DNA of 62,730 nucleotides from assembly GCF_006912135.1 (NCBI RefSeq), contig NZ_VIRS01000039.1, forward strand, positions 1 to 62,730, in the 5' to 3' direction. The stretch comes from Cryptosporangium phraense. Lineage in GTDB: Bacteria > Actinomycetota > Actinomycetes > Mycobacteriales > Cryptosporangiaceae. Shown one piece after another: positions 19,708-28,583 of the stretch; within the stretch, counting starts at the first letter, position 1; each line of letters opens with the position of its first letter. A model generated the notes under the pieces. That model had not been told where the DNA came from and did no database searches. It saw only the letters and a program-made list of their open reading frames with translations. Both the position numbers and the translations under genes were made by a program.

Positions 19708-20537
19708 GCCTCAGGGGCGCGACCGGCTCGTTCGATGAGCGTCGATCACGGCGTGGAATCCCGGTGGCAGCTCATCTCGCCGATGCCGCCGGCGAGTGCG
19801 TCGAAGGCACGCCTGGGGTCACCTTCGTGATCCCGGCGGGCTCGATCACGCGGTCCGCGCTGACGGCGGGCAACCCGTCCGCGTCGAGCAGCTTGGATGC
19901 CGCCCTCAGGATCTGGTCGCGCGTCGCCGCGCCACCGGTGAGCCGCTCGACGGACGCCGCGATCTCGTGAGCAGCCTCTCGGCAGGCGTCAACGAAGCCG
20001 CACACCGGGTGAGTCGTCGGCTCTCCGCCACCGCACGCTGCGCGAGCTTCTGCTCCTCGGCGGCCGACAGCACTCTGGCCCAGCAGTGGCACCGCTTCTC
20101 CAGAGGAAACAGCAGCGGATCGGTCATCAGCGCTTCCAGCGGCAGCGTCGCTCGATCGGCAGCCGGATGCGTCACCGAGAGCATCACGAGCGTCGGCTCC
20201 TCGTCGCCCTAGGTCAGGACGGCGTCGGCCTGGCTCTTGCGCATGACGACTGCCAGCCGGCTCCGCGACGGGCCCGGCCGTGGGGCGGTCACCCTCAGCG
20301 CCCGACCGCAGGGGCGTACTCGCGCGCCGTGCGCACGGCCTGCCGGCCCGAGGCCATGATGCTCGGCGTACGGACGAACCGCGCCACGCCGAGGTCACGT
20401 TCCATCGTCGGGCCGTCGCTGCTGCCCTGAGGCGAACCGGCATTACCCGGTACGATACCCAACGAAGGAGACGAAAAGGATATCGATTCGAGCCCGAGTG
20501 CGGATCCGTTCCACATGGCACACGTGCTTGAATTCCG
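19708..20537. other. gene-poor interval with a TetR-like remnant
   Basis: No full gene is supported. On the minus strand near 19815-19930 there is a TetR-type N-terminal helix-turn-helix (ATRDQILRAASKLLDADG, then AVSADRVIEPAGITKVT), but the next 13 codons are unrelated and end in a stop. The rest shows only short pieces in several frames. I read this as decayed genes between the beta-helix gene and a tRNA. No repeat array is seen. Confidence 0.4.
19780..19945 (-). pseudogene. TetR-family regulator fragment
   Basis: The frame gives RDQILRAASKLLDADGLP and SADRVIEPAGITKVT, close to the conserved start of TetR regulators, where the sequence normally continues FYRHFPTKDDLV. Here it becomes PGVPSTHSPAASAR and stops. 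The ligand-binding domain is absent, so the protein would not be functional. The frameshift or deletion point is near 19815. Confidence 0.55.
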
Positions 20538-20620
20538 TGCCCGGAGCGGGACTCGAACCCGCACGCCCTTTCGGGCAGCCGTTTTTAAGACGGCCGTGGC
20601 TGCCTTTACACCATCCGGGC
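20538..20620 (-). tRNA. bldA: tRNA-Leu(UAA), bldA type
   Basis: The minus strand folds as a class II tRNA. The acceptor stem is GCCCGGA/TCCGGGC, the D arm has the GTG/CAC pair with loop TAAAGGCAGC, the anticodon stem is GCCGT/ACGGC with loop CTTAAAA (anticodon TAA), a long variable arm is GCCC/GGGC, and the T arm is GCGGG-TTCGAGT-CCCGC. The discriminator is A and no CCA is encoded. The anticodon reads UUA, the rarest leucine codon here. In Streptomyces this tRNA (bldA) controls translation of TTA-containing genes. Nearby eno, divIC-like, DUF501, ppx and ndh genes resemble the streptomycete bldA neighbourhood as I remember it. Confidence 0.92.
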
Positions 20621-20718
20621 TCAGCGCAGCTTTACCGTAAGGGGAGCAACCCCCCGTAGGTAGCGGCTTTGCCAGAAGTGGGATCGGTCAGCCCAGGTAC
20701 GACCTGAACAGGTAACGC

Positions 20719-20739
20719 CGCCCGGCAACCAGCCGGGCG
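20719..20739 (-). terminator. hairpin after the NADH dehydrogenase gene
   Basis: An 8-bp perfect inverted repeat CGCCCGGC/GCCGGGCG with a five-base loop lies downstream of the ndh stop on the minus strand. It could terminate ndh transcription, although no T-run follows. It separates ndh from the tRNA on the same strand. Confidence 0.4.
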
Positions 20740-20766
20740 ACGTTCTGCAACCATTTGTGCTACGTC

Positions 20767-22218
20767 CTACGAACGAGCAGGGACAACCGGAGCCTTCTCG
20801 GCCTCGGCCGGAGTGTCCGACGGCACAGCCGGCTTGGCCGGCGGCGTCGGGCCACCCGCCGTGGCGACGGCCTCGACGACCGTCTTCGGGTCGGGCGACG
20901 ACGGCGTCGCGAACAGCTCGAAGCTGGCCCGCGGGTCGTGCAGCTGGCCCAGCGCAACGACCTCGCGACGGAGGAACAGCGCGAGCGTCCAGTCGGAGAT
21001 GACCCGCACCTTGCGGTTGAACGTGGGCACCCGGCTCACGTGGTACGCCCGGTGCATCATCCAGGCCACGAAGCCCTTGGTCTTCACCCCGTACGTCTGG
21101 GCCACACCCTTGTACAGGCCGAGGCTCGCCACCGAACCGACGTGCTTGTGCTCGTAGTTCACCGGCTGGCCGCCGTTGAGCAGGATCGCGATGTTCTTGC
21201 CCAGCCGCTTGGCCTGGCGGACCGCGTGCTGCGCGCTCGGCGAGCAGGTGGCACCGGGGGTGTCCGACGTCAGGTCGGGCACCGCGGCGCAGTCACCGGC
21301 ACTCCAGGCACCCTCGACGACGTTGCCCTCGGGGTCGACTACCTGCAGCGTCGGCAGGCAGGTGACGCGGCCGCGCTCGTCGAGCGGGAGGTCGGTGTTG
21401 GCCAGCATCGGGTGCGCCTTGACGCCGGCCGTCCAGACGATCGTCCGGGCCTCGAACTCGTCGCCGTCGGAGAGCTTGACGTGCCCGTCGACGCACGACT
21501 CCAGCCGGGTGTTCAGGCGGATGTCGATACCGCGATCGAGCAACCGCTGCACGGTGTACGCGCCCATCTCCGGGCCGACCTCGGGCAGGATCCGCTGGCT
21601 GGCCTCGACCAGCACGAACCGGATGTCGGACTGGCTGATCGTCCCGTAGTACTTCACCGCCGAGCGCACCATGTCTTCGAGCTCGGCCAGCGCCTCGATA
21701 CCGGCGTAGCCACCGCCCACGAACACGAACGTCGTCGCGGCCTGGCGGAGCGCCGGATCGTCGGTGCTGTCGGCTGCGTCCAGCTCACCGAGGACCTGGT
21801 TACGCAGGTAGATGGCCTCACCGACGGTCTTGAAGCCGACCGCGTTCTCCTTGAGACCGGGGATCGGCAGCGTCCGGGAGACCGAGCCGGGCGCGAGCAC
21901 GATGTGGTCGTAGGTCAGCTCGTAGGGGTCACCCATCACCGGGACGATCGTGGCCGTCCGCCGGGCGTTGTCCACGCTCTCGACGTAACCGGTGATGACG
22001 TGGGCTCCGCGCAGCGTCTTGCGCAGCGGCGCGACCACGTGACGGGGCTCCAGGTTGCCGGCTGCTGCCTCCGGCAGGAATGGCTGGTAGGTCATGTGCG
22101 GCTGCGGGTCGACGACGGTGATCCGCGCCTTCTTCGCCCTACGCTGCAGCTCCAACGCCGTGTACAAACCGACGTACCCACCACCGACGACGAGGATGTG
22201 CGGTCGATCCGCGCTCAT
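20767..22218 (-). CDS. ndh: type II NADH dehydrogenase (FAD/NAD-dependent oxidoreductase)
   Basis: This 483-residue flavoprotein should move electrons from NADH to the quinone pool without pumping protons. It has an N-terminal FAD-binding VVGGGYVGLYTA (about 10-21), an NADH-binding FVGGGYAGIEALAEL in the middle, and GAWSAGDCAAVPD near 300, the usual FAD-ligand block. The region after about 380 is Arg-rich (HRAYHVSRVPTFNRKVRV) and amphipathic, fitting peripheral membrane attachment. The tail is Pro/Ala-rich. It lies just downstream, on the same strand, of nothing closely spaced; a gap of over 200 bases holds its promoter. Confidence 0.93.
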   Translation of the reverse strand: MSADRPHILVVGGGYVGLYTALELQRRAKKARITVVDPQPHMTYQPFLPEAAAGNLEPRHVVAPLRKTLRGAHVITGYVESVDNARRTATIVPVMGDPYELTYDHIVLAPGSVSRTLPIPGLKENAVGFKTVGEAIYLRNQVLGELDAADSTDDPALRQAATTFVFVGGGYAGIEALAELEDMVRSAVKYYGTISQSDIRFVLVEASQRILPEVGPEMGAYTVQRLLDRGIDIRLNTRLESCVDGHVKLSDGDEFEARTIVWTAGVKAHPMLANTDLPLDERGRVTCLPTLQVVDPEGNVVEGAWSAGDCAAVPDLTSDTPGATCSPSAQHAVRQAKRLGKNIAILLNGGQPVNYEHKHVGSVASLGLYKGVAQTYGVKTKGFVAWMMHRAYHVSRVPTFNRKVRVISDWTLALFLRREVVALGQLHDPRASFELFATPSSPDPKTVVEAVATAGGPTPPAKPAVPSDTPAEAEKAPVVPARS

Positions 22219-22439
22219 GCCTCTACCTTCCGCGCTTGCGGCGACGCCTTGTGAGCGTCGTCAGGCTTCCTGGAGGACCGGCTCTGGTCCTTGAAAAGCG
22301 TAACCAGGCTTCTTGAACGATTTGGTTGCACGGTCGTCCGATGCGACCGGCGACACACTTCGGGTACCCCCAACGGGGCCATCGATGCCCCCGTTAACAG
22401 TCTTGACCGTGCGTCACTCGCCCAAACCGGTTCAGCTTC

Positions 22440-23207
22440 TCACGCTTGTGTCAATGCTTTGGCCTGCGCGAATATTCCATCGAGCATAGGTGCGGTCAGC
22501 ACGCCCGTGAAGGTGTTCTGCTGGCTCACGTGGTAGCAGCCGAGCAGCGAAATGTCCGTCCCCGGCACCGCCACCAGGGCTCCGTGGCCGAAGCGGGGGC
22601 GCGGCCGCGGGGCGGTGCCGCCCACCGCTTCGACCACCGGCCAGAACGCGGTCCAGGCGAATGCGCCGAGCGCGACGATCACCCTCAGCGTCGGCGCGAG
22701 CAGCGAGAGCTCCCGGACCAGCCAGGGCGCGCAGGTATCGCGCTCGGTCGGCGTCGGCTTGTTGGCGGGCGGTGCGCAACGCACGGCGGCCGCTATCCGC
22801 ACGTCGGTCAGTTCGAGACCGTCGTCGACGTCGACGGAGGTGGGTTGGTTGGCCAGACCCGCGCGGTACAGCGCGGCGTAGAGCCAGTCGCCGGACCGGT
22901 CGCCGGTGAAGACGCGACCGGTCCGGTTCGCGCCGTGCGCGGCCGGGGCCAGGCCGAGGACCAGGATGCGCGCGTCGGAGGGCCCGAAGCCCGGGGCCGG
23001 ACGGCCCCAGTAGGTCTGGTCCGCGAACGCGGCCCGCTTCTCGACCGCGACCTGCTCCCGCCACGCGACCAGCCGCGGACAGGCCCGGCAGTGCGCGACG
23101 CCCGCGTCGACCTCGGCCAGGTCGCGCGCCCCGCGCGCGAGCCTCCGCACCGCGGCCGTACTTCCCGCCGCGAGTGCGTCGGCGTCGAGGTAGGCCGGCC
23201 GTCCCAT
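22440..23207 (-). CDS. uracil-DNA glycosylase, family 5 (UdgB-like)
   Basis: A 255-residue DNA-repair enzyme that should remove uracil, and possibly other deaminated bases, from DNA. The catalytic-region block [19 protein letters not shown] is typical of UDGb. CRACPRLV and later cysteines (RCAPP, DTCAPWL) are the likely iron-sulfur ligands. The C-terminal motif reads [11 protein letters not shown], where the family usually has HPS, so a proline is changed. The start ATG at 23207 has no clear ribosome site and lies only 38 bases after the stop of an upstream gene on the same strand, so the two may be co-transcribed. Confidence 0.88.
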   Translation of the reverse strand: MGRPAYLDADALAAGSTAAVRRLARGARDLAEVDAGVAHCRACPRLVAWREQVAVEKRAAFADQTYWGRPAPGFGPSDARILVLGLAPAAHGANRTGRVFTGDRSGDWLYAALYRAGLANQPTSVDVDDGLELTDVRIAAAVRCAPPANKPTPTERDTCAPWLVRELSLLAPTLRVIVALGAFAWTAFWPVVEAVGGTAPRPRPRFGHGALVAVPGTDISLLGCYHVSQQNTFTGVLTAPMLDGIFAQAKALTQA

Positions 23208-23244
23208 CACTACATTCTTGCCGACGTCCGGCCGCGCGCGGTTC

Positions 23245-23919
23245 TCAGGACGTGCGTCGCAGCAATTCCAGCGAGCGGGCCCAGGCCGTGGTGGCGGAGC
23301 GGTGGTCGTAGGAGTCGGTGCGGTCGTCGTTGTAGAAGCCGCGCTTCGTGCCGGGGTACTCGTAGACCGTGAACTCGCCGCCGGCCTGCTCCACCGCCTT
23401 CTTGGCCAGTTCGAGCTCGGGCCCGGTGGTGGCGGCGTCCTCGTCGGCCGCGTGTACGACCGCGGCCGTGCCGCCGAACGCGCTCCAGTCCGGTGCGGCC
23501 GGCTGCCACGGCACCAGCGGGTAGAACGCGACCGCGGAGACGACGTCGTCACTCAGGCCGGCGGCCCAGAGCGCGAGCGAGCCGCCGAGCCCGAAGCCCA
23601 GCACGCCGATCGGCCCGCCGACGGCCCCCGACAGGTAGCTCGCCGCCCCGGTCAGGTCGCCGGCCGCGCGGTCGGCCGGCAGCGCCTCGGCGAGCTTCAG
23701 CCCTTCGTCGGCGCCGAGGGCGGTCTCACCCCGGTAGACGTCGGGCGCGAGGACGACGAAGCCCTCCTCGGCGAGGCGGTCGGCCACCGACCGGATCTGT
23801 TCGCCCAGACCCCACCAGGCCGGGAGTACCAGCACGCCCGGGCCGCTGTTCTCTGACGGCCGCGTCAGATAGCCCTCCGAAGTTCCGCCATCAACCTGAA
23901 ACTCCACGTTCGCACCCAC
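23245..23919 (-). CDS. dienelactone hydrolase family protein lacking the usual nucleophile
   Basis: A 224-residue alpha/beta-hydrolase of the DLH family, opening with [17 protein letters not shown], then [11 protein letters not shown] and [10 protein letters not shown]. The nucleophile elbow of true DLH is GxCxGG; here it reads GFGLGG, so the Cys is replaced by Gly. [10 protein letters not shown] block near the end may hold the His. It is probably an inactive or altered enzyme. The GTG start follows gggagcctgcc. The uracil-DNA glycosylase gene follows 38 bases downstream. Confidence 0.8.
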   Translation of the reverse strand: MGANVEFQVDGGTSEGYLTRPSENSGPGVLVLPAWWGLGEQIRSVADRLAEEGFVVLAPDVYRGETALGADEGLKLAEALPADRAAGDLTGAASYLSGAVGGPIGVLGFGLGGSLALWAAGLSDDVVSAVAFYPLVPWQPAAPDWSAFGGTAAVVHAADEDAATTGPELELAKKAVEQAGGEFTVYEYPGTKRGFYNDDRTDSYDHRSATTAWARSLELLRRTS

Positions 23920-24423
23920 GGCAGGCTCCCTTCGGTAGGCAGTCACCCAATCACGCGAGTGGACCGGATGGAGCGGGTCGCGCGCTACGTCACATTCCGC
24001 ATGAAGCCACCTGAATCGATGCGGAGGGAGGCTGTCCGGCCTGGACGGCCGGGGTTTCGCGCCCCCGCCGCGAGGAGTCCACATGGGTGCCGGCGTCGGT
24101 GTTCCTCGGCTACGGCCGGGATGACCGTGCTCACGCTGACTTTGTCGACGGAGGGCGGCCGCGTTCGTTCGGCTGTGTCGGTAGCGGTGGGCAGTGTCGA
24201 TGACATTTGGCAGTGCTGGGGGGCTTGCGAACTGGTGGGTGGTGGTCCGGGGTAGCAGTGCAGGGGATTGGGTCGGGGCTGGTGACGGGGGGCTGGATTC
24301 TGGCGGCGGATGCGGGGCTTTGGCGGGCTCTGAGCAGGTGAGCGCGCGGCGTCGTGGGGTCGAAGAGTGCGCCGTCGAGCCGGAGGCCGGTGGGCTGTTC
24401 GCCGTCTTGGGCCGGGCCACTGG
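23920..24423. other. interval with no supported gene
   Basis: This stretch is GC-rich but shows no consistent codon bias, ribosome site or known motif in any frame. The hairpin-capable ggcctggacggccgg near 24040 may be a stray structural element. It borders decayed regulator and transposase sequences, so it is probably also relic sequence. Confidence 0.35.
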
Positions 24424-24680
24424 CTAGTCGTTCGCGGCGGCCAACGGCGTGGGCGCGGCGGCGTCGCCGCGGTCGGCGTGGAAGGGCGCTTGGCGCAGCA
24501 GGCGCCGGACGTGGTCGTCGGCGGCGGAGTAGTAGAAGAATGTGCCTTCCCGGCGGCCTTCGACCAGGCCGGCCAGGCGGAGTCTGGCGAGGTGCTGGCC
24601 GACGGCGTCCGGCGCGGCGCCGGCGAGCAGCCGGAACGTCTCCGCGGCAGAGGGATCTGCTCCTTCGCAGCTCGCTGGGG
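24424..24680 (-). pseudogene. ArsR/SmtB-type regulator, 5'-truncated
   Basis: The minus frame gives GADPSAAETFRLLAG, then DAVGQHLARLRLAGLVEGRR and GTFFYYSAADDHVRRLL, which is the recognition helix and wing of ArsR-family repressors. The stop is a TAG at 24424-24426. The N-terminal helices that should precede it (with a DPTR motif) are absent or out of frame, so it looks truncated. No intact start is evident. It lies next to transposon remains. Confidence 0.55.
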
Positions 24681-24852
24681 CGCCGGCCGGAAAGGTTTGC
24701 TGCGCAGCACCAGCGGCGCCCCGGTCGCCGCGAGCGGCGCGGCCACCGTGTCGCGGGCGCCAGCGCGGAGCCGGTCGGCGAAGCCCAGCGCCGCGGCGGA
24801 AACACCGTCGACGCGCATCACCACCGTGGTCCCTTGCCGCAACCGCTGCCGG

Positions 24853-25065
24853 ACGAGAGTTCGAGACCGGGCTGATCGTCTACGACGGGCACACCGAGGT
24901 CGCCCGCCGCTCACGGCTCCTGGCCAAAGGCCGATCCCGGCTGGACCTGGACTTGGACCTGGGCCTGGACCACTACCTGGAGATCCTGGTCCGCAAACCC
25001 GGCGCGCTGCCCGGCGCGACCGCTCGGGCAAGTCCGCGCCGCCGACGAGTTCACTCCGGGGCGGC
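24853..25065 (+). pseudogene. IS21-type transposase (IstA) C-terminal remnant
   Basis: The frame gives FETGLIVYDGHTEVARRSRL, followed by LDHYLEILVRKPGALPGAT. This matches the conserved C-terminal part of IS21 IstA (DGxxEVARHxRLxxKGxxxLxLDHYLExLxRKPGALPGAT). Between these two parts there is a short expansion encoding LDLDLDLGLD from a tandem ctggac-type hexamer, which IstA lacks. The catalytic DDE core and IstB are absent. It is a dead fragment. Confidence 0.65.
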
Positions 25066-25074
25066 GGGCGCGCG

Positions 25075-25440
25075 GTAGGCGCCGTCGGCGATGACGGTCG
25101 CGCCGCGGGTCGTGCGGGCTGCGGTGGAGTCGTCGTCGACGGTGCCGTCGTTGCGGTTGGCCGGTTCCGGGTCGCCGACCCCGACCACGACGCGGGCGTC
25201 GGCGTGGATGACGACCTGCATCTTCACCGAGTACCGGCGGTTCTTCGAACGCGCGGCGATCCGTCGTCGCGGTTGCCGTCGGTGATGAGGACCCGCACGG
25301 GTGAGGGCCGGTGATCGCGTGAGCAGCGGCGCGGGCCGGTCGATGATGCGGCGTACCGCAGCCGGCTTGATCCCGAACAGCGACGCAACCGCCGCATCGT
25401 CAGAATCGGAGGTACGTCGCGACCAGCGGCACCCCGGTCG
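25075..25440 (-). pseudogene. IS5-type transposase remnant
   Basis: On the minus strand, pieces in shifting frames give FGIKPAAVRRIIDR (the HTH of IS5-like transposases), then YSVKMQVVIHADARVVVGVG, then NRNDGTVDD and ATVIADGAYR. These correspond to the order HTH, first Asp strand, RND-type block and second Asp strand of IS5 family DDE enzymes. Frameshifts interrupt them. It lies beside an IS21 fragment, so the interval is a landing site for insertions. Confidence 0.6.
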
Positions 25441-25481
25441 GCCAGACCGAGGGGGTCAGGGGCCGCGACCGGCCCTCCGGC

Positions 25482-26777
25482 CTACTTCCGGTGGATCGTG
25501 TAGTGCAGGACGAGGAACGGCAATCCGTACAGCGCGAACGCGTGCTCGGCTCGCAGTTCGCCGTCCGTCTCGTAGACGTCGAGCTGCTCGGCGAACCCGG
25601 GGACGGCCAGCGTGGTGAGCTCCCGGGTGCCGGGGTCGACGTAGGACAGATAGTGGCCGGGATGGGCCAGCCGACTGCGGCTGGTCAGCACGAGACCCCC
25701 GTCCGGGCGGGGCCCGGGGAGCAGCGTGGCCGTGAAGCTCCCCTGCGGCACCGGGAAGCCCACGCTGACGTAGCCGCGCCCCTCGTGCCGGTAGGTGGTG
25801 TAGATGCCGACGTAGATGGGCTCGTCGGTGTCGGCGAACGAGCGGATCCACCCCCGGACGCCCACGACATCGCCGCCGTCCGGCGTGATCGTGTCGATGC
25901 GGCTGCGTACTCCGCGGAGCGTCTCGCGCTGGTTCATCGGCACGTTGGCCTGGCCCACCGGACGGGCCACGAACGTGCGGTAGAGCAGGTAGCCCGGCCG
26001 CACCCAGTGCCGCCACTCGGGCACGATGTCGAGCCGGAACCGGGTGGTGTGTTCGTAGAACTCGCGGACCAACGGCTGGACGTGCGCCGGATCGAAATCC
26101 GGGCCGGCCAGGTCGTCGAGCGAGGCCACGATCCCGACGTCGGGGGCGTCGGCCTCGTACCGGCCGCCGATCACCTCGGCGAGCTCGCGAACGTAGCCGG
26201 TGCCGACGTAGCGCGAACGCGCTTCGAGCGGAACGACGAACGGCAGTTCGTCGGCCGGCGTGGCCTCGGCCAGCAAGCTCACCTGGGCGTCCCGGAAGAG
26301 CAGGGCGGACACCACCCGGAACGCGACCACCGCGCCCGCCGCCACCGCACCGGCATCCTGGCTGCTCGATCGACGGCGGCCGGCCCAGTGCCAGGCCGCG
26401 CCCACGGCCGCACCGACCACCGGGCCGAGCGCCACCTTCTGCGGCCGCAGCCCGAGCGCGCCGGCCACCGCGCCGGACGCCGTGCCCACCGCCATCGGAC
26501 CGGCACCGGTGATGCGTCCGCCGAGCCGGCCCACCGGGGCCGCCATCGCGCCGCTCATCACGACCCGCGACCACCACGCCGGAATCTCCCCGGGCCGCTG
26601 CCGGGCGCGGGCCACCGCCTCGGTCACGACCAGCGTCACCGCTCCGGCGACCGCCGCCCGGCCCCGCCGGCGTCGCGCCACCGAGGCTCCGGCCAGTGCC
26701 CCCACCGCGGCCGCGACGACCAGCTCGCCCAGGCGTTCACGACCGCCCGGACGTCGCCCGAGCTCGGTGGCCAGCAT
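25482..26777 (-). CDS. uncharacterised protein with N-terminal membrane region
   Basis: A 431-residue protein. The first 160 residues hold about five Ala/Gly-rich hydrophobic stretches ([70 protein letters not shown]), so it is probably membrane-embedded. Residues 190-431 form a soluble domain with [54 protein letters not shown] and several RxH-rich strands. I do not recognise a named family; related sequences occur in actinomycetes as far as I recall. It ends where transposase debris begins. Function unknown. Confidence 0.7.
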   Translation of the reverse strand: MLATELGRRPGGRERLGELVVAAAVGALAGASVARRRRGRAAVAGAVTLVVTEAVARARQRPGEIPAWWSRVVMSGAMAAPVGRLGGRITGAGPMAVGTASGAVAGALGLRPQKVALGPVVGAAVGAAWHWAGRRRSSSQDAGAVAAGAVVAFRVVSALLFRDAQVSLLAEATPADELPFVVPLEARSRYVGTGYVRELAEVIGGRYEADAPDVGIVASLDDLAGPDFDPAHVQPLVREFYEHTTRFRLDIVPEWRHWVRPGYLLYRTFVARPVGQANVPMNQRETLRGVRSRIDTITPDGGDVVGVRGWIRSFADTDEPIYVGIYTTYRHEGRGYVSVGFPVPQGSFTATLLPGPRPDGGLVLTSRSRLAHPGHYLSYVDPGTRELTTLAVPGFAEQLDVYETDGELRAEHAFALYGLPFLVLHYTIHRK

Positions 26778-26809
26778 GTACGCACGCTAGCGCACCCGTG
26801 GCCGACGAC

Positions 26810-27184
26810 TCAGAGGACGGTCACGAACCACAGACCCCCGACCATCCAGACGACGAAGACCACCCACAGCACCGTCACCTGGTAGCCGATGACGAGCCGC
26901 TGCGGCCTCCGCACGTCGTACCGCACCGGCACCACCCGGCCCGGGCGGTACCGCGTCCAAGCCGTGGAGAACCGGTCGGTGCCGTACTGGAGTCGTCCGT
27001 CCGGCGTCCGGTACTCCACGACCGGCGCGCGGGTCGAACCGTCCCCGAGCGGGGTTCTGACGTTGTCCACGACGACGCCGGTGGTGGCCGGCCAGGTGAC
27101 GAGCCGACGGACGTTGCTGACGAGTTGCCAGACGCCCAGCGCCAGGAAGAGCAGCACGCCGGCCGCGAGAAGCCCCGTGTCCAT
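26810..27184 (-). CDS. DUF3592 domain membrane protein
   Basis: A 124-residue protein with a first membrane helix at about 4-22, a soluble beta-rich middle with YRTPDGRLQYGTDRFSTAW and GRVVPVRYDVRRP, and a second helix near the C-terminus. This is the layout of DUF3592 proteins, whose role is unknown. It lies downstream of the ugd gene on the same strand with a gap of 115 bases, so it may be the last gene of the polysaccharide operon or an independent unit. Confidence 0.72.
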   Translation of the reverse strand: MDTGLLAAGVLLFLALGVWQLVSNVRRLVTWPATTGVVVDNVRTPLGDGSTRAPVVEYRTPDGRLQYGTDRFSTAWTRYRPGRVVPVRYDVRRPQRLVIGYQVTVLWVVFVVWMVGGLWFVTVL

Positions 27185-27299
27185 GAGCCCGCACCCTACC
27201 GACGCCCCCTCCCCGCCTCCCGCCGGCAACCGACCGGCGCCCGCGCCCGACCGGCGCCCGCCCCCGCGCCCGCAGGCGACCGGCGCCCGCTACCGCGGG

Positions 27300-28583
27300 C
27301 TACCGGCGGCCGAGCGCCCGGACCGTCCAACCAGCCGCCCGCCACACCGACGCATCCAAGGCGTTGCGCCCGTCCACCAGCGCCCTCGCCGCCACCACCT
27401 CGCCGAGCGCCTCCGGGTCCAGCTCCCGGTACTCGTCCCACTCGGTCAGATGCAGCACCACGTGCGCACCCTCGCAGGCCTTCTGCGCGCCCGGCGAATA
27501 GTCCAACCCCGGGAACGCGGCCCTCGCGTTGTCGACCCCCTGTGGGTCGTGCACGGTGACCCGCGCGCCCTCGGCCCGGATCGCCGACGCCACGGCCAGC
27601 GCGGGTGAGTCGCGCACGTCGTCGCTGTCGGGCTTGAACGTCGCCCCCAGCACGGCCACGTTCCGGCCCGCGAACGAGCCCCCGACCAGCTCCCGCGCCA
27701 GCGTTACGGCCCGCGCGCGACGACGGAGGTTGATCTCGTCCACCTCGCCGAGGAACCCCAGCGAGACGCCGAGCTCGGCCGCCCGGTGACGGAACGCCCG
27801 GATGTCCTTCGGCAGGCAGCCGCCGCCGAAGCCGATCCCGGCCCGGAGGAACTGGCGCCCGATCCGGACGTCGTAGCCGATCGCCTCGGCCAGCGTCGCG
27901 ACGTCGCCGCCGGTCGCCTCGCAGACCTCGGCCATCGCGTTGATGAACGAGATCTTGGTGGCCAGGAACGAGTTCGCGGCCACCTTGACCAGCTCCGCGG
28001 TCGCCAGGTCGGTGCTCACCCAGGGCACGCCGGCCGCCAGCATCGGCGCGTACACCTCACGCAGCACGGCCTCGGCCGACGACGACGTCACGCCCACGAC
28101 CAGCCGGTCCGGGCGCAGCGTGTCCTCCACCGCGAACCCCTCCCGCAGGAACTCCGGGTTCCACGCCACCTCGGCCGGCACCCGGGCGGCCAGCCGCGCC
28201 GCCGTCCCTACCGGTACGGTCGACTTGCCGACGACCAGCGCCCCCGGACGCAGCCCGGCCGCCAGATCCGCGACCGCGGCGTCCAGGTAGGTGAGATCGG
28301 CCGCCTGCGACCCCGGCTGCTGGGGCGTCCCCACACAGAGGAAATGGACGTCGCCGAAGGCGGCGGCCTCGGCCGACGACGTCGAGAAGCGCAGCCGGCC
28401 GGACGCCAGGTTCCGCGTCAGCACCTCCGGGAACCCGGGCTCGAAGAACGGCGCCCGACCCTCGGAGAGCGCGGCGATCCTGGCCGCGTCGACGTCGACG
28501 CCGAGCACCTCGTGCCCGATCTCCGCCAGGCAGGCCGCGTGGACCGCGCCGAGGTAGCCGGTGCCGATGACGGTCAGCCTCAC
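27300..28583 (-). CDS. ugd: UDP-glucose 6-dehydrogenase
   Basis: This 427-residue enzyme oxidises UDP-glucose to UDP-glucuronate with NAD. It has an N-terminal Rossmann motif IGTGYLGAVHAACLAE, VGKSTVPVGTA, NPEFLREGFAVEDTL, and the active-site region GFGGGCLPKD with the catalytic Cys. The central dimerisation helix ELVKVAANSFLATKISFINAMAE and the C-terminal ATFKPDSDDVRDSPAL are typical. GTG overlaps the stop of galE by four bases. With galE and the GT2 synthase it forms a coupled operon. The divergent decarboxylase gene can use its product. Confidence 0.95.
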   Translation of the reverse strand: MRLTVIGTGYLGAVHAACLAEIGHEVLGVDVDAARIAALSEGRAPFFEPGFPEVLTRNLASGRLRFSTSSAEAAAFGDVHFLCVGTPQQPGSQAADLTYLDAAVADLAAGLRPGALVVGKSTVPVGTAARLAARVPAEVAWNPEFLREGFAVEDTLRPDRLVVGVTSSSAEAVLREVYAPMLAAGVPWVSTDLATAELVKVAANSFLATKISFINAMAEVCEATGGDVATLAEAIGYDVRIGRQFLRAGIGFGGGCLPKDIRAFRHRAAELGVSLGFLGEVDEINLRRRARAVTLARELVGGSFAGRNVAVLGATFKPDSDDVRDSPALAVASAIRAEGARVTVHDPQGVDNARAAFPGLDYSPGAQKACEGAHVVLHLTEWDEYRELDPEALGEVVAARALVDGRNALDASVWRAAGWTVRALGRR

